From: Tritrichomonas musculus
Taxonomy: Eukaryota; Parabasalia; Tritrichomonadida; Tritrichomonadidae
Length of the DNA: 64,000 bases
Direction of reading: 5' to 3'
Assembly: GCA_039105265.1 (NCBI GenBank)
Contig: JAPFFF010000001.1
Span: 4,154,001 to 4,218,000 of the forward strand
Within the stretch, counting starts at the first letter, position 1, and each line of letters starts with the position of its first letter. This document shows positions 29,968 through 39,795 of the stretch, piece by piece. The translations under genes and the position numbers were made by a program. The notes below the pieces were generated by a model. It was not told where the DNA came from. It saw only the letters and a list, made by a program, of their open reading frames with translations, and did not search any database.

Positions 29968-31083
29968 TTATTTGTCACTTGTTGATTGAGGTCCAACAAT
30001 TGCTGAAAGAGCAATAGCAAATGCGAAAACGTTTGATACTTTCAAGTTACACTTCATCAAGAATTGACCAGAATCGAGTTGTATAATTGCCATAGCTATT
30101 TTTCCATCTTGGAGATATAGAGTACAAGGTTGTTTTGGAGTTATAACTTTACTAGTTCCAAAAACAGAATCATCTTTTGGCATTGATCTTAATCCAGTCA
30201 TAATAATATCATCATTTCCGATCTTAAACATAACATGCATTGTCATTAATCCAGTATCTGGATCTCTGTAATATCTTAAAGTATGTTTATGACCATCAGC
30301 TCGAATAATATTTATATAATTCAAACGCTGAATATCAGCTGAACTGTCGTTTATTTGCTCAAAATGAACTTCGTTTCCATTATTAATAACAACACTTGTT
30401 GATCTTGTTTTTGCAACTGCTATCAGTTCTCCGTTTTGATATTGATAGTATTTATCACATTTTAATAACTTTTTCTCTTGGCGAAATTCATAAACAACGG
30501 GAACTTCGATGTAATATTTTCCTGAATGATCAACATTTTTTTGTTCAGAAGAAGACGCTGAGGTTGCTTGCGATGAACTTGAATCTGGTTGAGCCTGCTG
30601 TGCATTTTGCTGCTGTGGAGCTTGTTTTGCTCCTTTGCCAAAAACAAGTTGCGTAGGAGCCAATGGAATAGCATCATTTGTTTTTGAAAAGACGCTTTCA
30701 TTTTTCTTATTCTCATATACAACAGAACCTCTCGTATCTGGTTTAAAACTTCCATCTATTTTTGAATGGATAATACGCGTTGCAGATTCAAGAATTTCTT
30801 CTGCATTAAAAAGTGTCGCAAGGCTTGCAATATCTTTCATACAACTATCTGGAATTGACACTTCTTTTCCTTGACAAAGAGCACAAAAAATATCAACACT
30901 TTTGGGTTGGTAATTTCCTGTTAATGTAACTTGTGAAAAATCAGCAAATGCTGGATTAAAAATCTCTCTAAATTTAATTGAATATATCGCAAAATATGCA
31001 GGATCAACCAAAAATGTATTTCCTTTATAAACAATTGGAAAATCATTCATTTTTGTAAAAATTTCATAATTGAGAGAATTCAT
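29968..31083 (-). CDS. BTB/POZ-like protein with a beta-rich C-terminal domain
   Basis: The apparent first Met at 31104 is TTG; the first ATG of the frame is at 31083 (MNSLNYEIFTKM), giving 371 residues, with a second ATG 11 codons on. Residues about 12-110 look like a divergent BTB fold of the type abundant in trichomonads (FPIVYKGNTFLVDPAYFAIY, then SIKFREIF and a cysteine/leucine helix region). A Q/S-rich linker (about 150-190) leads to a domain of about 180 residues rich in strands (KLLKCDKYYQYQNGELIAVA, TLRYYRDPDTGLMTMHVMFK) that recalls tubby-like barrels but is not firmly assigned. The likely role is protein interaction; partners are unknown. Confidence 0.65.
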   Translation of the reverse strand: MNSLNYEIFTKMNDFPIVYKGNTFLVDPAYFAIYSIKFREIFNPAFADFSQVTLTGNYQPKSVDIFCALCQGKEVSIPDSCMKDIASLATLFNAEEILESATRIIHSKIDGSFKPDTRGSVVYENKKNESVFSKTNDAIPLAPTQLVFGKGAKQAPQQQNAQQAQPDSSSSQATSASSSEQKNVDHSGKYYIEVPVVYEFRQEKKLLKCDKYYQYQNGELIAVAKTRSTSVVINNGNEVHFEQINDSSADIQRLNYINIIRADGHKHTLRYYRDPDTGLMTMHVMFKIGNDDIIMTGLRSMPKDDSVFGTSKVITPKQPCTLYLQDGKIAMAIIQLDSGQFLMKCNLKVSNVFAFAIALSAIVGPQSTSDK

Positions 31084-31579
31084 AGAATTTTTTATCGAAA
31101 GCAATTGCTTTTTTCATAAATCCGAAGAACTTAATTATATCGATATTATTTGAATGGGAAATCAATTTTATTGGAGATTTCTCAGTTTTGTGTAAAAAGT
31201 TGTCTTAATTACAAAAAAAAAAATTGAATTTTTTGAATGCCAAATCTTAAGTTTGGCTTTATTTCTTAATCATACCAACTAGAAATGCTTTAAAATCCAG
31301 CTTTTAGGTAGCTAATATGATATTTTTTGGATTATTTAAAATAAGATTTTATTGCTAAAATATTTTTATATTTTAAACTTAATATGCATATTATTATTTG
31401 ATGATATTTTAACAAAGTTATTTATCAAGATATTTTAAAATATAAACTTAAATTTTTTGAACAATATTAGATCACTTTTTAAATGAATTAAAAATTTTTA
31501 TTCAAATTAACGATCAAAAAATATCAATTTGTATAACCTCAATTAATAATTCAGGAAGTTCCTCTGAAAATAAAAATTA
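31084..31579. other. AT-rich divergent intergenic region
   Basis: This is the shared upstream region of two divergent genes. It is low complexity, with runs of A and T. No Inr strong enough to name was found, and no other element. Confidence 0.5.
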
Positions 31580-33331
31580 ATGAGATTTTCCACCTTTTAT
31601 CTATCTCCATCTTTAACAACGAACCTTGATGATCTCAGAAATCTCATCAAACATCTTTCTTTTCAAATGAATGAAGTGCTTTCACCAAATACTGACACAT
31701 TGCAAATAGGATCGTTAAGTGAAGTCGTAGATTCTTATGAATCCCCAAAATATATGATTACAGAAGCAGTTTTGCATGATATAATTTCTTATAAAATACC
31801 AGAATTTCCTCTTCAAAAGCACCCTATTTCAATTTATCAAAGAATTTCATTATGCTTTTCTCCACTTTGGATCTTATGTGTTGGATTTAATACAGAAGAA
31901 ATTATTGATATAAATCGTAAAGTTATATTGCTTGGTGGAACTTTGACGAGGGAATACTCAGAAAATGTAACAACTGTCATTTCACACACAAATATTTCTC
32001 CAAAAGTAATTAAAGCTCGGAAACATAATTTACCTGTTGTATCGAAACAATGGCTTGATGATTGCTTTTCGGATGTTAAAAGAATTCCATATAAAAATAA
32101 CGGCTACATCTTACAGCCATTCGAAGGCATAAAATTTACATCAACTGATCTTTTACCTTCTGTTCGACATGAATTAAAGAAATTAGCAATTAGTAATGGA
32201 GGAAAATGGACTGATATATATGACGATTCTATTACATATCTTATTGCTGATGGATTATCCAATACCAAAAAGATTGAAATTGCTCTCTGTCAAGGAGTTC
32301 CTATTGTTAGATCAACTTATGTGAGAAATCCGTCAAAGTTTGATGTAATAAATTGGTGGTGCATGTCCAACAGAAAAATGCCACTCTTTAATGGACTTAT
32401 ATTTTCTATTCATAAAAATTGCAGGAACATAGATGCTATTCAAGAAGCAATTGTTGCTCACTCAGGTGAAATTGGTAAGAATGCTACATATTTACTTGTT
32501 CCGCATGGATTTAATGTTGCAAAATGGTTTAAATCCAATTCAGGTGATAATTCAAGTAAATTAGACAATTTAAATTTTGTTACTACAGATTGGTTTTGGG
32601 CGTGTATTGAAAAGAGGAAAGTTCTATCATTTGATATATCGCCTTTATATCAACCACTTCCTTTTCCTTGCCCAATTGAAGCTGCAAAAAATCTGACCTT
32701 CTATTTAAGTCCTTCTCTTACTGATGAATCCAGAAAAGTAGCTGCTTGCATAGTTCGTGAATCTGGAGGACTTCCTGTTTTTAAATTCACAAATAATGTT
32801 CAATATATCATTGCTAAAGAGTATGATAATCAATTAATGAAATACGAAATTAATCAAAAAATTCCTGTTGTTTCAATTGAATTTGTCGTTCAAATACTCA
32901 AAACAGGTGCTATACCTGATTCAAAATTATTCCAACTTGGTGAAAAGCAAAAAGATGCTATGATGTCCAAACTTTGTAAAATTATCATGAGTAAGTCCAA
33001 AGGTACTGAAACTGAAGTTAGCAACACTTATCAAAATAGAAATATAGACTATGAAAAGAATGATCTTGAGAATTTCACACAGGAATTAACCTCTTCTCAA
33101 AATGAAGTTACAATTGAAGTTAAATATGATTCTCAAGCAAAAAGTAGTCAAGAAACAAGCGAAGAGACGAATAAAAAAAAGAAGTCAAGTTTTACTAGTA
33201 CTAAAAGGAGTAAACACAAAAGAGATAATGATGATAGTTCTGATTACGATCAAAAAAGCAATCCATTTGATGAAAGTGTTTCTAACGAAGAGGCTGATCC
33301 TTTTTTAAGTGCATTACAGAAACCAATTTGA
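31580..33331 (+). CDS. Multi-BRCT protein, TopBP1/Rad4-like
   Basis: This 583-residue protein has a true ATG and at least four BRCT-like units: about 88-172 (LGGTLTREYSENVTTVISH ... SKQWLDDCF), 175-260 (SNGGKWTDIYDDSITYLIAD), 265-355 (HSGEIGKNATYLLVP ... TTDWFWACIEK) and 370-455 (ESGGLPVFKFTNNVQYIIAK ... VVSIEFVVQIL). The 'GG' turn and the Trp-containing last helix of the fold are visible in several units. The tail is acidic and Ser-rich with a basic KKKKSSFTSTKRSKHKR patch that could be a nuclear localisation signal. The BRCT arrangement suggests a nuclear DNA-replication or damage-checkpoint scaffold of the TopBP1/Dpb11/Rad4 kind. Other multi-BRCT proteins are possible. Confidence 0.75.
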   Translation: MRFSTFYLSPSLTTNLDDLRNLIKHLSFQMNEVLSPNTDTLQIGSLSEVVDSYESPKYMITEAVLHDIISYKIPEFPLQKHPISIYQRISLCFSPLWILCVGFNTEEIIDINRKVILLGGTLTREYSENVTTVISHTNISPKVIKARKHNLPVVSKQWLDDCFSDVKRIPYKNNGYILQPFEGIKFTSTDLLPSVRHELKKLAISNGGKWTDIYDDSITYLIADGLSNTKKIEIALCQGVPIVRSTYVRNPSKFDVINWWCMSNRKMPLFNGLIFSIHKNCRNIDAIQEAIVAHSGEIGKNATYLLVPHGFNVAKWFKSNSGDNSSKLDNLNFVTTDWFWACIEKRKVLSFDISPLYQPLPFPCPIEAAKNLTFYLSPSLTDESRKVAACIVRESGGLPVFKFTNNVQYIIAKEYDNQLMKYEINQKIPVVSIEFVVQILKTGAIPDSKLFQLGEKQKDAMMSKLCKIIMSKSKGTETEVSNTYQNRNIDYEKNDLENFTQELTSSQNEVTIEVKYDSQAKSSQETSEETNKKKKSSFTSTKRSKHKRDNDDSSDYDQKSNPFDESVSNEEADPFLSALQKPI

Positions 33332-33575
33332 AACCAAGATGAGAATTTATTTTTATTCAATAATAATAATTAAAATGACGAAAAATCGAACAGGCCATAT
33401 TCAATCCGATGAGATTGATAAATTATCTCTCAAACTTCTAAATTATCCAGTATGCATATATTATTTGTTTATTAAAAAAAAATCGGTTAAAATATTATTA
33501 ATATAAACTCTATTTATTACATTAATATATATATATATACAAATAAATAACAACAAAAAAAAAATTAATAAATGA

Positions 33576-36500
33576 TTACTCAATTTTCATATTCCACTTT
33601 TCCATGTTTCCGCGAATCTGTTCGATCAAGTACTTCAAATTTGGAAAGATAGCTATTACATTCTCGAAAATAGGGATGCAAACGGAGATAATGAAAGAGA
33701 ATAATCTTTTTTCATTATCAAGATTTTTAATATCTTTTAGAGAATTTCCATCAATTCCAGTTAATCTCGAAAAATCTCCACAATTGAAGAAATCTTCACT
33801 AATTGTGTTCTTTGCTTTATTTGCAAACTCGAAAGGTCTGGCGATAACAGAAATATCGCACATCATTACCAATAACTTCATTAACAAGAGACGATTTTCA
33901 GGTTTTGTGAATGATTTATCAATCATTAAAACATCCTGAATTTGATCAATTAAATCAAAATGGGCTGACATATCGGTTGCCAAAATCAATTCGATCACAT
34001 TATTCCAAACTTCAGTGAATTCCTTTTTATTATTATCTTCAAAGCACTCAAAAATGTTACATTGTTGTTTTGCGGCGATTTGAATTAAAGAAGCAACATG
34101 ATGAGATTCAATTTCACTTTTCTTTCCATACAACAAAGACAGAGGAATTTCAATACTTTCACGCTGATTGTATCCTGCATCATGAGAAAGGCAAGCGATT
34201 AACAATTCAAACTTTTCTTTGGCTGAGAAAGAAGAAGAAATTTCTCCATTCACGAGTACATGAACGAGAAATTGAGCAGTTTCTTTAGCATGATTCCAAT
34301 CATGCATGAAATCAGGATTGTAACTATTACGAAGCAAGTAAATGAAGCAATATAAAGTTTCGTTTGGAATTGGAATTGAAGGACGAATTTGAAGAAGATC
34401 GAAGAAAGAAAAGATGAGTTTAAAGTCATCGAAATCAATTGAATTGAAAGATCTCGATAAAAACAATTTTACTTCATCTTGAGAAGGTTTAAACTTATCA
34501 ATTAAAGAAGTATTTTTTCTTTCATTTTCATCAAATGTTTGTCTAACTTCAGCTTCAGCAGTTCCGATTGTTGTTTGAGCCTTAACTTTAGAACGTTCGA
34601 TAGAAATTGATATGAAAACGGTGAAGCTTTCAAGCATTTTCAAATCATCTTCAGTGAACAAATTTTCTCGCTTCTTCCATTGCATTAAAACGGCTCCCAT
34701 GACTGAACCATCAGTTCCACGAATTGGAGTAATGATCATTGATTCGCATGGATTATCTTCATTATTCAATAAAAGTGACTCGGCACTTTTTATAACCGTT
34801 TTAACGGCATTGTTTCTATCAGTGTCTTCTTGTTGAAATCTTTCAATGATTTTCTTCCCTTCTTTGTCATTGCCGCTGCCAATGCTCAAAACCATCATTT
34901 TATGAATGAGAGCTCGTCTGACTCCAAGTTTGGCACCAGTTCTTCCTTCTTCATTGTCTTTCTTGGCTCGACTTAGCTTCGCATCGACATCTTCATCAAG
35001 AATGAACGTCTCGAGTTTCTCAATTTCGTTATTATTTTCATCTTTACTTAAAAAGATCATGGCTCGACAGGCTCCGATGACTTTTCGACTGTTTCTTAAG
35101 ATTTCTTCGCAAAGCTTCTTGACAGTGTTGCTTTGTGCAATTGTGTAAGAAATCTCAAGAACTGATTGAAGTTGCAATGATAAATCAATTGAAGCGCTAT
35201 AAAGACGAGCATTCTCAATTGAAATGCCAACAAAAACATTGAAAACTTGAATCAGTTTTTCATCTTCTTTTGTGAAGACTCCGTCTATTTTGTTGATCAT
35301 TTCAGTGACACCTCTGATTTCATTTTTGTCATTAAAAATTGGAACACATAATAAATTGTGGGTTCGATAACCTGTCGAAAGATCAGTTGCTCGGTTAAAT
35401 CGAGGATCTTCATATGCATCTTTAATATTCAATATTTGGCCAGTTGTCGCTGTGTAACCTACAATTCCTGCACTAATTGGAATTTCAATAGCATTTGTCA
35501 ATCCTCCATGAAAACTGGTGACAAGCTTCTCACGTGTCTCATTGACCATGAATAGTGAACATCGATCGGCTTTGACTAAATCACAGGCTCGATTCATAAT
35601 CGATGGAATAAGCTCATCAATATGAAGCTGTCCTGAAAGAGCTTCAGCAACTTCGAGAAGGTTTTGAAGTCTTTTTTGTGCTCGGACAGAATCTTCAAGA
35701 CGCTGAAATGAAGATTCAACAAATTCTGAGGAATTTAAACTCGCAACAACAATAGGAGCTATTTTTGCTAGAATTTTTTCATCAATGTCTGTGAAAAAGT
35801 GGGGAAGACGTTTACCTCGAAGAACTAAGCCATAAACACGAATACTACGGGGATCTTTAACAGGGATAATGAGGATGCTTTGATCACCATTTCCATCTGT
35901 TCTTTTGTTGTAGGCTGCATGAGTATTAGATGCAATTAATGATATGGCCGAGGCGTGCGATAAGGCAAAGCCAACAACGCCGCTATCTGAAAGAGGAACT
36001 GGAAGTGGAACACTTGCACATGGAACAAACATCCGAATTTCTTGATCTTCATTATTGTATTCCCAAATTTCAGCTGTCTTGCAATTAAATAATCGCTGTA
36101 ATTTTACTGTCATTGTTTCAACAAATTCGCCTAATCGTTGCGCTTTGACTAAATCTGAAAAAGTTCCTTCCGATGTCACCGGTTGAAAAAGCCATCTAGA
36201 ATAATTTTGAAATTTTTTCTGTAAATATTCAGCGGCTCTTTCATCTTCTTCATCAAAAGGTGGAAGTGATGCTGATCGAAGCATTTGGACAACTGATTTA
36301 ACATGACTCTGGTAATCAAATAAAGGAAAAATAAACAATCGTGAATTGGCTTGGCATATTCTTCCATCATATACAGGAGAAAAAGATACATGAGTATTTG
36401 CACATTTGATATTAATGATTTGACGTGAAAAATGGCAATATCCAATCAATCCACTGCCATGTGGACAAACAACTGAATTGGTTGGACAGTACAATGAAGA

Positions 36501-36962
36501 TACTGATGAAATATCATGAAAAAATGATACTTTTTCAACATTAAAAAAGGTTCGAAAATTATCTTCAACTAACTTGTTCAATGGTTGATCACAAGCTGAT
36601 GATGCTATATCATCAAATAATTTTTCTAAATTTTGATGTGAAAAACGATGTTTTGGTTTCTCTTCTTGAAAATATGAGCTATAATCAGTAGTAGGAATTG
36701 GTATTGGCTGGGTTTGTCCGAAATCTCCATCATAATTGGGAGTACGAATGCTTTGTTTTGATGTAGGACGATTTAATCTTTTTAATGTAAGTTTTCTACT
36801 TAGGCAAGGAGCAAATTGATCTACTGCTGAAGGAGGAGGATTGGAATCATTGTAAATTGATTGAAGAGTACGTGAAGCTGAAGTTATAGGGCGAACTGTA
36901 CCTGATAATTGCTTTCGAATACTATTGTTATCTTGAATTTTTTGAGAAAGATTCATTTTCAT
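33576..36962 (-). CDS. Cyclic nucleotide phosphodiesterase with four GAF domains
   Basis: This is an 1128-residue protein. Four GAF-like units are visible at about residues 105-260, 270-425, 430-590 and 590-805; the third is the most typical (SAGIVGYTATTGQILNIKDA, ending GVTEMINKIDGVFTKED). The C-terminal PDE domain (about 850-1115) has MHDWNHAKETAQ near residue 884 for the family's HNWxHA, ATDMSAHF near 995 and MCDISVIARP near 1032. The usual HDxDH metal motif is reduced to LSHDAGYNQRE near 924, three residues shorter, so the second His is missing. Most GAF-PDEs have two GAF domains. The expected reaction is hydrolysis of cAMP or cGMP, with GAF domains sensing nucleotide; the altered metal site leaves activity open. 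The N-terminus is Ser/Thr-rich without membrane segments. Confidence 0.85.
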   Translation of the reverse strand: MKMNLSQKIQDNNSIRKQLSGTVRPITSASRTLQSIYNDSNPPPSAVDQFAPCLSRKLTLKRLNRPTSKQSIRTPNYDGDFGQTQPIPIPTTDYSSYFQEEKPKHRFSHQNLEKLFDDIASSACDQPLNKLVEDNFRTFFNVEKVSFFHDISSVSSLYCPTNSVVCPHGSGLIGYCHFSRQIINIKCANTHVSFSPVYDGRICQANSRLFIFPLFDYQSHVKSVVQMLRSASLPPFDEEDERAAEYLQKKFQNYSRWLFQPVTSEGTFSDLVKAQRLGEFVETMTVKLQRLFNCKTAEIWEYNNEDQEIRMFVPCASVPLPVPLSDSGVVGFALSHASAISLIASNTHAAYNKRTDGNGDQSILIIPVKDPRSIRVYGLVLRGKRLPHFFTDIDEKILAKIAPIVVASLNSSEFVESSFQRLEDSVRAQKRLQNLLEVAEALSGQLHIDELIPSIMNRACDLVKADRCSLFMVNETREKLVTSFHGGLTNAIEIPISAGIVGYTATTGQILNIKDAYEDPRFNRATDLSTGYRTHNLLCVPIFNDKNEIRGVTEMINKIDGVFTKEDEKLIQVFNVFVGISIENARLYSASIDLSLQLQSVLEISYTIAQSNTVKKLCEEILRNSRKVIGACRAMIFLSKDENNNEIEKLETFILDEDVDAKLSRAKKDNEEGRTGAKLGVRRALIHKMMVLSIGSGNDKEGKKIIERFQQEDTDRNNAVKTVIKSAESLLLNNEDNPCESMIITPIRGTDGSVMGAVLMQWKKRENLFTEDDLKMLESFTVFISISIERSKVKAQTTIGTAEAEVRQTFDENERKNTSLIDKFKPSQDEVKLFLSRSFNSIDFDDFKLIFSFFDLLQIRPSIPIPNETLYCFIYLLRNSYNPDFMHDWNHAKETAQFLVHVLVNGEISSSFSAKEKFELLIACLSHDAGYNQRESIEIPLSLLYGKKSEIESHHVASLIQIAAKQQCNIFECFEDNNKKEFTEVWNNVIELILATDMSAHFDLIDQIQDVLMIDKSFTKPENRLLLMKLLVMMCDISVIARPFEFANKAKNTISEDFFNCGDFSRLTGIDGNSLKDIKNLDNEKRLFSFIISVCIPIFENVIAIFPNLKYLIEQIRGNMEKWNMKIE

Positions 36963-37747
36963 TTTTAATTATCAAAATCCAAAAAAAAAAAAATTTATGT
37001 TTTTATTTCAATTGAAAAAACAATGATATTCAGAAAAAGTGGATAAGTTTGATAGAAGCTTTCAATGTCAATTTAAAATTCAAATAAATACGTTATTGAA
37101 TTATAGTCATGTTTTGTATTGATGAATCAGGAGTATATATCTAACCATTAGTTGATATAAAACCATGATTTTAAATGAAGATATGAGTGAAAAGGATCTT
37201 ACATTATTAAAAATTATATAAAAATAATAATATTTCTGCAAAACTATTGACGTAAGTGGGGAAAAGTCAATCATATATGTTAAACTCCCAATTTTTTATT
37301 ATTTGAAAATATCCTGTTTTTATTTTAACAAATCTAAAGTATTATAGTTTTCCGAAAATTTGTAATAAATGCAGCCTCATAATGAAAACGAAATATTATT
37401 AAATAATAAGTTCTAAAATCAGTATGAAATTAGAATACTGGAGGAAAAAAAAAACATTTTTTATAAGATTTGTTATATCTTATTTTAGAAACTAATTAAA
37501 AAAATATGATATGAGAAATCTCAATTGTATATCAGCATAATTATAAGATAATATTTACAAAATTATTTTTGTATTTTGGGGAAAATTGAAAATATCATAA
37601 TCACAATAAATCTTTTTGTTAGCACAATTTTTCAATTTAGAGGGAGTTTATTGAATAATTACCTTTTCAAAAACTTAATTTGAATAGTAATTTTACATTT
37701 CAACATCTAGCTTTTTCAATTATGATTAAAAATATTAGAATTAATAA
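36963..37747. other. AT-rich divergent intergenic region
   Basis: The region separates divergent genes. It contains poly-A runs and AT-rich sequence. No frame, element ends or RNA gene were recognised. Confidence 0.5.
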
Positions 37748-39538
37748 ATGAGCTCAAATTACTCAGAATCTTCTGACGATTATTCATCAACTGAGGAAAC
37801 AGAAGAAACCGAATCAACTGAAGAAAGTGATAAAAAAGCAGCGCCTACTCCCCCTCCAAAAAAAACTCCAGAAACAAAGCAATCTTCAGATTCCGACGAT
37901 TCTGATGAAAACTCATCTGATGATTCTGATCAAGATGATTCATACACTGAGTCATCATCACCAGAAGAACCAGAGAAGAAAGAACCACAAATTTCTCAAA
38001 AATCAAATCCTCCTAAGCAAGAAGTAGAAAAAAAAGCATCGCCGCCTAATCCTAAGTCATCTGATGAATCAAACTCAGACTATTCAGAATCATCTTATGA
38101 ATCTGATAATAGTGAATCTTCTACCCCTGAAAAAAAAGCTTCCCCGCCAGCCCAAAAGCCTGTAGAAGTCACTAAAGAAGAACCTAAAAAATCACCTAAA
38201 GCAGTAGTTCAAGCCAAAAAAGAATCTGATTCAGATTATTCAGAATCAAATGAGGAACCAAAGAAATCTCCAAAACCTTCAGCAACCAAAGATGAGGAAG
38301 ACTCAAATTCATATTATTCAGAATCCTATTCAGAAAAACCAAAGAAAGAAGAGCCCAAAAAAACTTCAAAAGTTACTACAAGAAATGTCAAACAAGATTC
38401 ATATGATGAATCAGAAAATACCGATTCAAAATCGACTGAACAACCACCACCAAAAGTTGCTCAGAAATCAGCAGTCTCGAACTCGATGGATCTTGATGAG
38501 CCGCCTAATTTTGCTGTTCCACCTGAAGTTTTAGAAGAAGCTAGTCATCAAAAGGTTGACCGATATGGTTGGATTCAAACTAAAGAGCCTTCTTCAAGAG
38601 AGAAAAAGATCTTAGAGGAAGAGCTTAACAAAGAGAAAGAAAGATCAAAGAAATGGCAAAAAATGATGAAGAAACGGAAATGGCCATATTATATGACACG
38701 CAAGGGATTTCGTGTTGTAAAAGAACGAACAATCAAAGGAATTCCAAACGATATTCGTCCCAAAGCATGGATTCTTCTTCTTGATCCTCCAGACCAACGA
38801 AAACCAAACAGGGGTTCAGTTCAAGAATTCTTTGACAAAGGAGTTCCATCTGTTGAGCACACAATACGCGTAGATATTCCAAGAACAATGCCAAATGTTC
38901 CAGAATTCTTAAAGACAGAAACAAGGCAATCATTATATCGCATTCTTCGAGCTTACAGTAACGCTTCTGGTGGAGGAGGCTATTTCCAAGGTATGGGATT
39001 TCATGCAGCCATATATCTTCTTTACATTAAAGATGAAGAAAAAGCTTTCTGGTGCTTATATAATTTGATGCAAGGTGAGAAACACAGAGTAAAAGATTTA
39101 TATGAAAATGAATTCGCAGGACTTAAAGTTATGAACACTGTCTGGGAAGTTTTACTTGAGAAAAAGTTCAAAAATGTTTATAATAAGCTCAAAAGCCTCG
39201 GTGTTGATCCAATGATTTACACACCTTCTTGGTTCCTTTGTGCATTCCTTGATTTAGACTTCCCTCCTGTCTTAAGATTGAAGATCATTGACAGATTCAT
39301 CGTCTTCGGTTCAAGGCAGCTTTTATCACTTGCTTTGGCAATCATTGACTTAAATCAAGAAGCATTATCCGGAAGCAGTGCCCAAATGGATACCGTCCTT
39401 CCTCTACTACAAAATCCAACAAATGCTAAAACAATGAAAGACTGGAGAGAAATTGTAAAGAAATGGGACAAACATTACATGACAAAGAAAGAATACAGTG
39501 CTCTATTTAAGAAGGCAGGATTGAAAGAGATCCCATGA
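37748..39538 (+). CDS. TBC-domain Rab GTPase-activating protein
   Basis: This is a 596-residue protein. The first 250 residues are disordered, rich in S, E, P and K, with repeated SDYSES/DSYTES phrases that are good casein-kinase-2 targets. The TBC domain covers about 330-560: GIPNDIRPKAW opens it, VDIPRTMP near residue 375 carries the catalytic arginine finger of IxxDxxRT, and YFQGM near residue 411 carries the glutamine finger. Both catalytic residues are intact, so it should stimulate GTP hydrolysis by a Rab and act in membrane traffic. The target Rab cannot be told. The phospho-acceptor N-terminus suggests regulation by kinases. Confidence 0.9.
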   Translation: MSSNYSESSDDYSSTEETEETESTEESDKKAAPTPPPKKTPETKQSSDSDDSDENSSDDSDQDDSYTESSSPEEPEKKEPQISQKSNPPKQEVEKKASPPNPKSSDESNSDYSESSYESDNSESSTPEKKASPPAQKPVEVTKEEPKKSPKAVVQAKKESDSDYSESNEEPKKSPKPSATKDEEDSNSYYSESYSEKPKKEEPKKTSKVTTRNVKQDSYDESENTDSKSTEQPPPKVAQKSAVSNSMDLDEPPNFAVPPEVLEEASHQKVDRYGWIQTKEPSSREKKILEEELNKEKERSKKWQKMMKKRKWPYYMTRKGFRVVKERTIKGIPNDIRPKAWILLLDPPDQRKPNRGSVQEFFDKGVPSVEHTIRVDIPRTMPNVPEFLKTETRQSLYRILRAYSNASGGGGYFQGMGFHAAIYLLYIKDEEKAFWCLYNLMQGEKHRVKDLYENEFAGLKVMNTVWEVLLEKKFKNVYNKLKSLGVDPMIYTPSWFLCAFLDLDFPPVLRLKIIDRFIVFGSRQLLSLALAIIDLNQEALSGSSAQMDTVLPLLQNPTNAKTMKDWREIVKKWDKHYMTKKEYSALFKKAGLKEIP

Positions 39539-39741
39539 ATTTTCATTCATTAGGAAGTTTTATTATTTAGTTAATTAATTCTATTCTATTATTATATTTT
39601 TTTTTTTTTTTTTTCCTTTTCTTTTCTTATAGTATAAATAAACTTTCCTCATCTACATTTCCTCACTCTCTTTTTTAAAAAAAAAATAATAAACGGAAAT
39701 CAAAATCTCATTTCAATTTTTCAATAGATTGAATGTGGTTT

Positions 39742-39751
39742 TCACATCACA
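39742..39751 (+). promoter_or_regulatory. Overlapping Inr sites before the Sec23/24-like gene
   Basis: TTCACATCACATG holds two TCA-Y-W matches, with predicted first bases at 39744 and 39749. The second would put the out-of-frame ATG at 39751 within two bases of the cap, where it would probably be skipped. Confidence 0.45.
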
Positions 39752-39795
39752 TGTCTCGAAATGGAGGCATCTTTCGAAATCTTCCCAAAAAATGA
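39751..39795 (+). other. Short upstream open frame overlapping the Sec23/24-like start
   Basis: The ATG at 39751 opens a 14-codon frame (MSRNGGIFRNLPKK) that ends at TGA 39793-39795, past the main ATG at 39761 and in another frame. It would reduce translation of the main gene if the transcript starts at the upstream Inr. Confidence 0.4.

Noticed and set aside
31081-31104. Start of the BTB-like gene at 31104
   Set aside because: That codon is TTG; the first ATG of the frame is at 31083.
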